Below are positions 31,801 to 38,217 of a DNA stretch of 64,000 nucleotides, piece by piece; positions within the stretch are counted from its first letter, which is position 1, and every line of letters begins with the position of its first letter. The notes beneath the pieces were generated by a model. That model saw only the letters and a program-made list of their open reading frames with translations. It did not search any database and was not told the DNA's origin. A program made the position numbers and the translations under genes. The DNA comes from Chitinophaga sancti (GTDB taxonomy: Bacteria; Bacteroidota; Bacteroidia; Chitinophagales; Chitinophagaceae). The stretch lies in assembly GCF_034087045.1 (NCBI RefSeq), contig NZ_CP139247.1, forward strand, positions 6,412,001 through 6,476,000, in the 5' to 3' direction.

Positions 31801-32818
31801 TAGCTCCGTTTCCCGATACAGATTCAAATGCTTTGTGAAGTCCTTTAAATTCTATTGGGTCTCCCTTGGGAGTGCCTGTTCCATGTGCTTCAATGTAAGT
31901 AAGCGTTTCAGCTCCAATGCCTGCCTTTTTTATGGCATCCCTAATCACCGCTGCTTGTGCATCAGGATTGGGATAGGTTAACGTATAATTTTTGCCGCCA
32001 TGATTCACCGCACTTCCTTTCAGGACGGCATAAACAGTGTCTCCGTCTTCCAGTGCTTTTGTTAATGGTTTCAGTAACAGAAATCCCGCGCCCTCGCTTC
32101 TTACGTACCCATCAGCACTTTCATCAAATGTTTTACATGATCCGGTGGGAGATAACATCCCTGTTTTAGAGAAAGAAATATGCCGCGTAGGTGTAAGAAT
32201 AAGATTGATGCCACCTGCAAGGGCCATTGTACATTCCCCTTGTTGCAGTGATTGGATGGCCAAATGAATGGCGTGCAGGGAGCTAGAACATGCAGTGTCC
32301 ACCGGCACACTCGGTCCGCTGAAATTATAATAATAGGAAAGCCGGTTAGGTATGATAGCAGCCGCTGTTCCCGTCGAGTGATGCGCTTCGATACTATTAT
32401 TGTTCCCTTTCTCCTGTATCTCTTTATAATCAAAATTAAAGACGCCTGTATAAATTCCTATTTTGGCTCCCGAATGACGAGCTACATTGATACCTGCATC
32501 CTCGAAGCAAGCCCACGATAATTCAAGCATTATCCTTTGTTGCGGGTCCATTGCTTCCACTTCTTTCCCGGAAAGTCCAAAAAACCCGGGATCGAAACGA
32601 TCAACATCATCTATAAAACCGCCCCATTTGCTGTTGCTTTTATTCTTTTCAGTTAAGGGATTTCCCTGATAGTCTTCCCATCTCCATCTCGTAGCGGGAA
32701 TCTCCTGTACGCTGGAAATTCCGGAGATCAGATTCCTCCAATATTGTTCATAGTTGCTCGCTCCAGGGAACCGGCATGCCATCCCTATGATAGCGACATC
32801 ATTCAAATAGGTTGCCAT
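22898..32818 (-). CDS. Trans-AT PKS protein A (KS-DH-KR-ACP-ACP / KS-KR-ACP / KS(non-canonical))
   Basis: 3,306 residues. The first KS starts at residue 8, so there is no loading domain or long N-terminal docking region. KS1: Cys177, HGTGT with His312, NIGH. DH: His667 in HVVSGLKILP, Asp839 in HPGLMDAALQ, both intact. KR: TGGIGGVG near 1118, SSVSG, QADYAMAN. First carrier: GLDRVAM, with Arg1398 in place of the phosphopantetheine Ser, so it cannot be primed. Second carrier: GIDSVM, Ser1510. KS2: Cys1785, HGTGT, NIGH. KR: TGGTRGIG near 2431, SDYTMGN. ACP Ser2744. Then a proline/alanine linker with a tandem repeat and KS3: Cys3004 present, but EANGSGS (Asn3139) replaces EAHGTGT, typical of a non-elongating KS. 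A basic tail ends the protein, and the matching DH opens protein B. Expected chemistry: an enoyl unit, then a beta-hydroxyl that is dehydrated across the A-B boundary. This is the promoter-proximal gene of the block; the ATG at 32818 has no clear Shine-Dalgarno. Confidence 0.95.
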   Translation of the reverse strand: MATYLNDVAIIGMACRFPGASNYEQYWRNLISGISSVQEIPATRWRWEDYQGNPLTEKNKSNSKWGGFIDDVDRFDPGFFGLSGKEVEAMDPQQRIMLELSWACFEDAGINVARHSGAKIGIYTGVFNFDYKEIQEKGNNNSIEAHHSTGTAAAIIPNRLSYYYNFSGPSVPVDTACSSSLHAIHLAIQSLQQGECTMALAGGINLILTPTRHISFSKTGMLSPTGSCKTFDESADGYVRSEGAGFLLLKPLTKALEDGDTVYAVLKGSAVNHGGKNYTLTYPNPDAQAAVIRDAIKKAGIGAETLTYIEAHGTGTPKGDPIEFKGLHKAFESVSGNGATALKPFCGVGSVKANIGHLESAAGVAGVIKVVLAMRYGQLPGLHHFKKLNPRISIEDSPFYIVDKLQEWERIVTADGKMLPRRAGVSSFGFGGTNAHVILEEAPVLPLSPGAATDFPLYLICLSAKTDQALKRKVTELLQWLEVPGGGVSIKDISATLLAGREHFDIRIAILAAGIEQLKSVLETISEGKSSPEYYRRKADIKDLLSPVLMEEISRNIVRELSADSSISKESYIQKIKILAELYTHGNTPDLNSLFVGHDISRIALPTYPFEKEHYWTGEEEVESSTAEKESLRFSWLHPLLHRNTSDFSMQQYTAVFNGDEFFFKDHVVSGLKILPAVGCLEMVRAAVENATASQRQDRSTIVLKNVVWERPVIVQDEPLEVNVSLIPVAADEITYEIYATPATATDKIIYSEGSISTLPALASPVINLEERSQVCNNLRYTAEECYDVFSKMGFTYGPGHRLLDHVMLGDDQVLGKISLTAAMNNSLQQYVLHPGLMDAALQAALILAGRQRGGTDAAPQLLLPFALKQITIYKACTAGMRVWVRYSHGERKNEKIHHLDIDICDEAGTVCVAMKEVAFRAGKITADHAIGGADAIFTPRWLPAADIGQQLPELPGKHIILLCELENVPVRELEDMLGGAVCRQLESDQQHLGTAYTDYCMAALEAIKNMLLEKSNRNILVQIVVGTNGDTSVFAGLSGLLKTAQQEYPSLKGQLIMVPAVISAAVLAIQLKESMRLPSQDIRFLGNQPEVLSWEELPATDETIVPWKPEGVYLITGGIGGVGLIFAKEMLRVCKGVKLVLNGRSALSRDKQRELEALQLSGDVAYMQADISKEEDCRHLMEQIQSLYGRLTGILHGAGVLRDSFIIKKSTAELQDVFSAKVTGLINLDSCSRQMNLDFFVLFSSVSGVFGNTGQADYAMANVFMDRYAEYRNDLVKKGVCQGKTIAVNWPLWQRGGMQVDNATLQWMKNKTGMVPIAADTGIRALYKIIASGKSQALVLKGDIDKIKTILIPGRPAKSVSQKILQAYLVKTVAVLLSVPATEIDVDAEFIEYGLDRVAMVAVTDQLNKTFQLKLTGKSLLDLLTLREVVQYLLEQMDNDFIDQLDRFAAGEPINETPIPAEEQLVSFTEDQLQEKTEQYLMKFLSRVLKVPTSKMEAGAPMEKYGIDSVMVIQLTNQLEDVFGPLSRTLFFEYQHIKSLAGYFIENHHKQLLALLGQHKSVQQEHPQKQITNVAHPAATVKPLKNRLIPIAVPEQKLNQYLVPEPESDIAIVGLGGRYPQAADIAAFWDNLKAGKDCITEVPKERWDHSLYYDADKNKPGKAYSKWGGFIDGVDLFDPLFFNISPREAERMDPQERIFLECVMATLEDAGYTRETLAANRNNGLEGNVGVFVGVMYEEYQLYGLQAGQEGLSPALWGIASSIANRVSYYCNFHGPSLAVDTMCSSSLTAIHLACQSIIRGDCELAIAGGVNVSVHPNKYIFLSQGRFVSSIGRCESFGEGGDGYVPGEGVGAVLLKPLSKAIADGDHIYGVIKGSAVNHGGKTNGYSVPNPGAQSGVISHAFKKSGVDPRSISYIEAHGTGTFLGDPIEIAGLNKAFREFTSDKQFCAIGSAKSNIGHCESAAGIAGLTKILLQLKHRQLVPSLHSAVLNVNIDFANSPFVVQQELSPWERPLLEKNGRMEECPLRAGISSFGAGGSNAHLVIEEYRVTSSSPASTAGPYMLVLSARTGERLKAYAERLLHYFTSPAGESLQDIAYTLQTGREDMEERMGMLVHTREEATDKLQRYIAGEEDIEDLYTGQVKKDKESLWLLTDEDFHQGVVSWIRKGKYGKLLELWTKGYHLDWHLLYPSGMAKKVSLPTYPFARERYWFSKKETTVAAPVIAATGELRFLTKSWQPLSVRSQRARKGRIQILVTAATRSLGAAVAAQLVNSDVIGIEDIGRWDATSEGLIDLTGCEAQAMPGLHWLPVIQQFIEEKSREGIRLLGVTFDLERYGNKKVQVSGALHGGLYRMLGAEYRQVSSCHLDVLSEVPVSVVAEQIAAAYLFAGGHTEISVREGQYYTSVLTEQTLKSKAEKSIVFGENEVLWITGGTRGIGYLCAEHFVRHYGVRRLVLSGREVLPAREEWARVIAANGAQASKLKGIQHLESLGATVEILTVDITDAAAVSAQVTAVKTRHGRIVGVIHAAGVIDAETPAFIRKTQAGINAVLSAKVKGLEVLYGCLREEPLQFFVMYSSVSSQIPVLGAGQSDYTMGNAYMDYFAQGHQEGFPVLSIQWPSWKETGMGEIKNNVYAQTGLLSLSNDAGLSLLDDILADGSHPVIMPAIVNVSQWSPGSLLEVATVKPQIREAAATAVAVKNTTVVKTDQITPTIDWLTEIFTRELKIEKSRFEISRSFPDYGVDSVLLSQILGQINKQLGEQLDPSVLMEYSSVEELSRWLEKKYSASLSALLTTPEPVAMEQLAEAPVVSLPAAAISVASMQPLQELAEAPVESLPAAVSVASVQPLQEEAIAVVGLSCRFPGADNLAAYWRLLSEGRSAISGVPYERWGYKSDHVAGLIDKMGYFDGAYFMISPEDARAMDPQALLLLEESLFAWHHAGYTLADIKGKPIGVYIGGRSQHRPSDELLQEAQNPIMAVGPNYLATNISRFFDLRGPALVVDTACSSALVGMNLAVQALQSGEIEAALVGGVGLLDTDNAHRIFAQRNLLSSDGHFHIFDQRAGGVVLGEGAGTVILKRVSQAVKDGDEIYAVIKGIAINNDGRTAGPATPNIQGQKEVMSRALLRSGIAASDISYIEANGSGSEVTDLLELKAISAVYGGTAACGLGSMKPNIGHPLCAEGIAGFIKVVLMLMHQQQAPFLSGQQGLAHYDLSATPFYFNRELQDWKGNIAALNCFADGGTNAHVIIAAADEQLLTGHIKRRTPLPVPILHRNDTCSGVDHTKVKDIPEVATENIISIWKSKILQA
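24275..24417 (-). repeat. In-frame tandem linker repeat in protein A
   Basis: Two adjacent units of about 70 bp encode nearly the same 23-24 residue Ala/Pro-rich linker (each begins LAEAPV and ends QPLQE) at residues about 2803-2850, between the ACP and the last KS. It is a flexible spacer expanded by tandem duplication. Confidence 0.85.
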
Positions 32819-33650
32819 TTGCTAGTTTATTGCGTCATTATTTATCCGGCATGGTGGCGTGCAAAAGAATAGGGCACTCTCATTGATTATTCTGATCGGG
32901 TTATTTTTTATCTATAAATGAGCTAACTATCATTTACATAAAAAAGGATTTTTGAATAAAAAACGATGGGGCATAAGCACGAAAATGCCGGAATGATATC
33001 ATTCAGACAGATTAACAAATCTGCTTAAAAGGGTCAATAGGCTATTAAATACATGATTACATTAGAATTTTTCACTTCTGAAAAATCGCTACCATATCAC
33101 CTCACAGGCATCCCCGAAAATGATTAAGGAGTCCTACCTTAACGACACAGGGTAACTTCAGGCGTAGGTTGAGAAAAAATATTTACTATCCGGCAACTGC
33201 CAACTACCCTTGATACAAAAAAGCAAACATTATACTCGGGTCCTGAGCAAATTCACAGTCTTTTATCGTAGGGAAGTTTCATGTCTGGCTATTTAGAAAG
33301 ATTAACAAATCAGTGTTAAGATTATCAAACGTATGGTAAATATAGAGGATTTATTTTTAGATAATTTCTAAACTTTGTAAATTCTTGACAAATTTTATCT
33401 AGCAGAGCGAAATAGCAGCGTAATGATAAGCTCCCTGGCCATTTCAGGCCGATGAAACGATTTTCATCAGTTCCATCTTATAACATTTTGTACCCATCAT
33501 CATTTTTGAGCCAGACTTTTACATTAACTTAACAGCCATTAGTATGGGAGAAAATCCGGGTCTTACCCCGCGCCAAATGCGAGTTTTTTATTACTTCTCT
33601 TGATTTCGCCGATACTCTAATAAAATTATACATCAATAGTTAGGTAAGAT
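32819..33650. other. Gene-free upstream region of the PKS operon
   Basis: 832 bp, AT-rich, with no credible open frame. It must hold the promoter of the PKS block unless transcription enters from farther right. The only match to the Bacteroidota -7 consensus that I find on the minus strand is TACGTTTG at 33326-33333, but it is about 500 bp from the start codon and has no TTTG box at the right distance. A 13-bp word (agattaacaaatc) occurs twice, near 33009 and 33298. A perfect 7-bp dyad lies at 33451-33468. No operator can be assigned. Confidence 0.5.
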
Positions 33651-34120
33651 CTAAGCAGCTAAATTACCCGTATCCAGGCATTGGTGATATAGCCGCTTTA
33701 TTTTTCTGCAATTCAGGTCCAGGCCTAAGTTTGAAAAAATTCTTTCCGTCAAAAATCTGTTGTACCAGGCGACTTTAATATTTCGCATAGAAAAGGGACC
33801 TCTCAGGTCAATAGGTCGTCTGATCCAGCAAGCGGCTTTGGCAATACTGACGGCACTGAGTACCATATTATAATGAAAAGATAGCTTAGCTAGATCCCGT
33901 GCCTGGCAATCATCCAGCCCTGCATGCTGTTTGGCATCCCGGATTAAAAATTCAATCTGGAACCGCAGTTTGTAATATTTTAGTATAGTCGTTGCTGGCA
34001 ATGCATGATCAGTACACAGCAGAATATCATACCGTCCAGTTTCACGGTCAATGATAAAAACAACTCTGACAAGTCCTTTCAATGATACCGCATATACGAT
34101 ACCACTATAATATCGGGCAA
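33651..34120 (-). pseudogene. C-terminal remnant of an IS4-family DDE transposase
   Basis: About 150 residues of a protein normally near 400. The motif Y-x2-R-x3-E-x6-K is exact in YKLRFQIEFLIRDAK, the signature of the last catalytic Glu of IS4-type transposases. Transposase-like coding (SGIVYAVSLKGLVRVVFIID) continues upstream of the first possible start at 34082 to about 34120, then stops making sense where recombinase coding begins on the other strand. The N-terminal two catalytic Asp residues are missing, so this is a dead fragment. I could not identify terminal inverted repeats. Confidence 0.75.
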
Positions 34121-35193
34121 CCGCTTGACATGACAGTACCAGAAAGCAAAATCATGATGGCGGTTTACTTAGCTGTCCCTGAAGCAGAAAACGACCGCCG
34201 GGCCTTAAATGTATTCTATGGGATGCGCCGTGCTAGGAAGGAAGGGCGATGGATGGGAACAGCCCCTATTGGCTATCAAAATAAAACTGACGAAACCGGA
34301 AAGATCAAATATATATGTCCATTCCCACCGGAGGCAGAGATAATGAAATGGGTTTTGAAGAAATTGCGGCCTGTAGATTCAATACAGAACAGATCCTGAA
34401 TATGGCGCGTAAAAGGGGCTTGAAGTGTTGTAAGAATAATTTTTGGGTTGCAATCCGTAATCCTGTTTATTGTGGTAAAATTCATATTCCTAAATACCGG
34501 GATGAGGAAAGCATATTTGTTCAAGGAAAACACGAGTCCATCATATCTTCAACCCTTTTTTATCAGGTACAGGAAATTCTTGATGGACGACGGAAAAAAC
34601 AACGTACAAAGATGGTGGTAGACACCAAACTGCCGCTACGCGTTTTTTTGGTCTGCCCACGTTGCGGTAGGGTACTGACTGGCAGCGCATCGAAGGGCAA
34701 ATACAAACATTATCATTATTACCACTGTATAACCTCATGCGGATGCCGTTTTCCCGCAGAGAGAGCGAATCAGCTTTTTTCTAAAGAGCTTCGCAAGTTT
34801 GTGCCACAATCTCCATTTCGTGACATTTTCCGTCCTGCCTTAGAATACTATTTTGAAGCCCAAACTAAAAGCACCAATGACGAAAGAAAAAGTTTACTTT
34901 CTCAGATCGATGCTTATACCGAACTAATAAGGGAAGCCCGCAAGTGCCTATTCCAAAATAAAATCACAGATCAGGATTATTACGAAAGTAAAGAGGAATA
35001 TGAACAGTCAATTGCAAAGCTAGAGGATCGGTTGAGGGAGGTTCCGAAGAAGAACTATAACATTGAAGGGATTCTCGAAAAAGGTATGAAAAACCTTTCA
35101 CAACTTGATTCTTTATATGAATATGGGGGAATAGAAACCCAGCAGCAGATCATAAGTTCGATATACCCCGAAAAAACTAGAATTTACTGGTGA
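34105..35193 (+). pseudogene. Truncated, frameshifted large serine recombinase
   Basis: The Bacteroidota-type site-specific recombinase sequence is recognisable from QPLDMTVPESK (about 34114) through ENDRRALNVFYGMRRARKEG, a zinc-ribbon-like CPRCGRVLTG / HCITSCGCRF region and a C-terminal coiled coil to the stop at 35193. The N-terminal resolvase domain with the serine nucleophile is absent. A one-base deletion in a T run (34353-34356) breaks the frame: KWVL in the first frame continues as FEEIAACRFNTEQI in the other. Its 5' end abuts the transposase remnant head-to-head at about 34110-34130. It cannot encode an active recombinase and is debris of an older mobile element. Confidence 0.8.
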
Positions 35194-35270
35194 CGCATAT
35201 CGAACTCCGAGAATAAATTTTGCAGTTCAGCTAATATACAGTATGGATAAGGCTTTGGGGGGAAAGAAAA

Positions 35271-35303
35271 TGGGACAAGTCTTATAAATTTAGACTTGTC
35301 CCA
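35271..35303 (-). terminator. Rho-independent terminator of tRNA-Lys
   Basis: Perfect 12-bp inverted repeat (35271-35282 and 35292-35303) with a 9-nt loop, starting 5 nt beyond the tRNA 3' end. Read on the minus strand it is followed by a T-rich tract (TTTTCTTTCC). Confidence 0.85.
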
Positions 35304-35308
35304 TGAGG

Positions 35309-35381
35309 TGATCCCGTTGGGACTCGAACCCAAGACCCATACATTAAAAGTGTATTGCTCTACCAACTGAGCTACGGAATC
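35309..35381 (-). tRNA. tRNA-Lys (anticodon UUU)
   Basis: 73 nt that fold as a complete cloverleaf on the minus strand: acceptor stem GATTCCG/CGGGATC with one G-T pair and discriminator A, D-loop AGCTCAGTTGGTAGAGC, anticodon stem ATACA/TGTAT around loop CTTTTAA, T-loop GGTTCGAGTCC. The CCA end is not encoded. It lies between the recombinase remnant and the acylase gene and has its own promoter and terminator. Confidence 0.97.
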
Positions 35382-35407
35382 ATTCCCTTTCTTCGTGATT
35401 GGGAGTG

Positions 35408-35438
35408 CAAAGATAGGAATTAAATTATTTCTTCCAAA
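35408..35438 (-). promoter_or_regulatory. Bacteroidota-type promoter of tRNA-Lys
   Basis: On the minus strand this reads TTTG, exactly 19 nt, then TATCTTTG, an exact match to the Bacteroidota primary sigma consensus (TTTG-N19-TAnnTTTG). It lies 26 nt upstream of the mature tRNA 5' end. Confidence 0.8.
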
Positions 35439-35461
35439 TCCAAACGCAATTATTTTTTAAA

Positions 35462-37885
35462 TTAATTTAAAATCATTCTATACTTCACAGCCGGATCCTC
35501 GCGCTGGTCGCGCTTAAACAAATGCAACACATAATATTTCCCATTCACCCAATCCTGCACCGCATTATCATAATACTGACTTCCAGGGTTACCACTTTCC
35601 CCGCCAGGATAGATCCCGTAAGCTTCTACAGGGTCTCCCATCTGCACGATCATACGCCATGAAGGACCATGATTTTCCTTTATACAATTCACTATATGTC
35701 TGCCACCACCCGTATATAAATGATATGCGCCAAACGGAACTATACTTCGGGTGATGTGTCTGATATCTGTACCACGGTAACGCCCCCACTCTAACTTATT
35801 TTTGGCCTCCAACGCTTTTGCAGTATCCGCCGCTTTGGCCAGGGCAGCGTACATTAGCCCGGAGAAAGTTTCTTTTTCTGGTGTGTTGATGTTGTCAATA
35901 AAGTGAAATGCAGTATCTTTTATAAGTAGATTCAGCGTTGTTTTTTCCCATGGCATCTGGTATACATCTTCTCCGAACTGTGCCATATCATCATCCCATA
36001 TTTCGCTTTGCAGATTATTCCATACTAACTGGAACACAGTCGCAGCCTTGCTGTCAGCAGTGTTTTGCTGATTCCAGGATGTGAGGAGTTGCCAGTATTT
36101 TTTCTGATCGGCTGTGAGTAATGATTGGGAAAGGTGTGCACCAAATACAGGAATGGCAGCCCTTGCCAGCAGATTGGTGTAGTCATTTTGCAAAGCCATC
36201 ATATCCTGGATAGTGATCTGGCTATCTGCCGCCAGCACTTCATTGATACGCTTACCACGGAACAAATCATATCCACCGACAAAATTGTATGGATACGTAT
36301 CGTCTGTCGGATTTTGATTGGCAGAGCTAACAAAACCACGGGCAGGATTATGCAGATGTGGTAATTCGTTTTGTGGTATATACCCTTGCCAGGCAAAGGT
36401 GCTGTCATCACCAGGCATCACGAATTTACCCTGATCCTTCCAGCGCAAAGGATATTTTCCATTGTGCCAGATAGCGATGTCACCATCTTTGGATGCGAAG
36501 GCAAAGTTCTGTGCCGGGCATTGAAAATCTTTGATAGCTGCGAGGTAATCGTCGTAATTTTTTGCTTTGTTGAGGAGCAGGAAAGTACGCAGTTCGTTCG
36601 ATGGATCATGGGCTTTCCAGCGCATGGCGAGGAACTGAAATTCTTCTTTTTGTTCTTTAGGGAAGGTATTATCGTAGGCAACAGGTCCCCATACGGTATA
36701 GGCAACGGTATCGTAGTAAGGTTGTTGTCCCCTGATATTGATTTTTTCTATACGAAGGTCTGCATCGCGCCAGGTGCCGTTAAATAAATACTGTTTTCGG
36801 CCATTGCGGAATTGCAGTTTGTAGAAATCTTTTACGTCTTCTTCCCCATTTGTTACCCCCCAGGCAATATCGTTATTGAAGCCAATGATCACGCCGGGCG
36901 CACCGGGCAACGAAGCACCATAAGTGTTTTGCTGCGGTGTATGCAGTTGCACTTCGTACCAGAGGGAAGGCAGGCTCAGGCCCAGGTGAGGATCATTACA
37001 CAAGATCGGCGCACCGGAGCGGGTTTTGGAACCAGCTACCGCCCAGTTGTTACTACCATTATCCGGATCTGGTTTCTCTTCTTTAAAATGTTGTAAGGCA
37101 CCGGCCAGTTTGATAATGCTGTCAGGTGGCGCTACTGCTTTTACGGTAACCGGATCGAAGTGGGTGTTTTTAGGCACTATCGGGTCCAGGCTATCATTGA
37201 AGTCAGGGTATAACAGGTTGAAATCTTCCTTACTGAAAATACGGCGGGCGTTGGTGTATTCGAGGTCTTCGGCTTCACCGGCCAGATCGTTTGCCATCAG
37301 TTTGAGGAGGATAGCGGAGTTCAGCGTGGTCCAGGGCACCGGTTTATAGTCAAGGAGCTTGTATTCTATGGGCAGACTTGCCTTGTTCAATGTTTGAATA
37401 TAAGCATTTACACCTGCAGCGTAAGATTCGATGGCGGTTTTGGTAAAAGGGTCCTTTACCATTTCCTTCAGTGCGACCTCAGCACTGTAAACCATGCCAC
37501 GGCGGCGTTGCATTCTGTCGTAATCGACCATTTTAGGGCCGAGTATTTCAGAGAGACGACCAGAGGCGGCGAAGATCTGCAATTCCATTTGCCAGAGGCG
37601 GTCACGGGCGTGGAGGAAACCTTCTATATAGTAGGCGTCTGCGTCGTTTTCAGCGAAGATATGAGGGACCATGCGGTCATCCAGCCAGACTTCGGACTTG
37701 CCGGTGAGGCCGGTGAGGTGGATGTTTTCATTATAATCCTTGCTGATGGGGGTGGCGTTTTGCCAAAAACCTTCCTGAGGACTAAGTAATGGGCCAACAG
37801 GGGGAAGTGCACCCCATTTGTGGGACAAAGCAAAAATAAGTAAAGCGGTTATTCCGGTCGTAATGGCAAATGGTATGATTCTCAT
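35462..37885 (-). CDS. Penicillin acylase family N-terminal-nucleophile hydrolase
   Basis: 807 residues. A hydrophobic segment at 5-22 suggests a signal peptide or membrane anchor, so the enzyme probably works in the periplasm. An alpha-chain-like region with RDRLWQMELQ (95-104) is followed by the autocleavage site GSNNWAV: Ser278 would be the new N-terminal nucleophile of the beta chain after self-processing. NDPHLGL and GVIIGFNNDIAWGVTN downstream are family hallmarks. The family cleaves amides such as beta-lactam side chains, acyl-homoserine lactones or N-acyl prodrug groups; the substrate cannot be read from sequence. It is a single gene next to tRNA-Lys. It sits 2.6 kb from the PKS operon, and the mobile debris in between makes a role in that pathway speculative. 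Confidence 0.9.
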   Translation of the reverse strand: MRIIPFAITTGITALLIFALSHKWGALPPVGPLLSPQEGFWQNATPISKDYNENIHLTGLTGKSEVWLDDRMVPHIFAENDADAYYIEGFLHARDRLWQMELQIFAASGRLSEILGPKMVDYDRMQRRRGMVYSAEVALKEMVKDPFTKTAIESYAAGVNAYIQTLNKASLPIEYKLLDYKPVPWTTLNSAILLKLMANDLAGEAEDLEYTNARRIFSKEDFNLLYPDFNDSLDPIVPKNTHFDPVTVKAVAPPDSIIKLAGALQHFKEEKPDPDNGSNNWAVAGSKTRSGAPILCNDPHLGLSLPSLWYEVQLHTPQQNTYGASLPGAPGVIIGFNNDIAWGVTNGEEDVKDFYKLQFRNGRKQYLFNGTWRDADLRIEKINIRGQQPYYDTVAYTVWGPVAYDNTFPKEQKEEFQFLAMRWKAHDPSNELRTFLLLNKAKNYDDYLAAIKDFQCPAQNFAFASKDGDIAIWHNGKYPLRWKDQGKFVMPGDDSTFAWQGYIPQNELPHLHNPARGFVSSANQNPTDDTYPYNFVGGYDLFRGKRINEVLAADSQITIQDMMALQNDYTNLLARAAIPVFGAHLSQSLLTADQKKYWQLLTSWNQQNTADSKAATVFQLVWNNLQSEIWDDDMAQFGEDVYQMPWEKTTLNLLIKDTAFHFIDNINTPEKETFSGLMYAALAKAADTAKALEAKNKLEWGRYRGTDIRHITRSIVPFGAYHLYTGGGRHIVNCIKENHGPSWRMIVQMGDPVEAYGIYPGGESGNPGSQYYDNAVQDWVNGKYYVLHLFKRDQREDPAVKYRMILN

Positions 37886-38217
37886 AGCAAGGAAGTGAAT
37901 AGCTAATATACAATTTTTTCAGCCGCGGTGATTTTGATGGATGGCAATAATGAAATCATATAGGTGAATCGTAGGTGAGCCGGTTATAAGCCGCCAATAA
38001 CCCGCCTCTTTATAGATGCGGGATATTGACGGTTTAAAGGCAGGATATAGGCGGCTTATAGGCGGCTTATCTCCCTGAGAATGCAAAAGAAGTACTATGG
38101 CTACGGTTGTAACCAGCAGGGTGAATTAGCTACTTTTTAGTGCGAAAAGCGACATCCCGTGAGGGGGTATAGACTACCTTTTAGCAAGAAATACGATAAC
38201 CTTCGAGTTCCCATTAT
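37886..38217. other. Intergenic region with nested inverted repeats
   Basis: 332 bp between the acylase (upstream side) and bioF (downstream side), both on the minus strand. ataagccgcc at 37986-37995 pairs with ggcggcttat at 38050-38059 and again at 38061-38070, and a CCCGC/GCGGG stem (38001-38005 / 38018-38022) lies inside. No open frame is convincing. It may be a terminator-like or structured RNA region, but no T tract follows. Confidence 0.5.

Noticed and set aside
33326..33333. TACGTTTG as promoter of the PKS operon
   Set aside because: It fits the -7 consensus by itself but is about 480 bp from the start codon and has no TTTG box 19 nt upstream; a chance match is likely in AT-rich DNA.
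33451..33468. Short perfect hairpin upstream of the PKS
   Set aside because: Only 7 bp, AT-rich and without a T tract; not enough to call a terminator or operator.
35309..35381. tRNA-Lys as an attachment site for the recombinase element
   Set aside because: No second copy of the tRNA 3' end is present in the window, and large serine recombinases rarely use tRNA genes.
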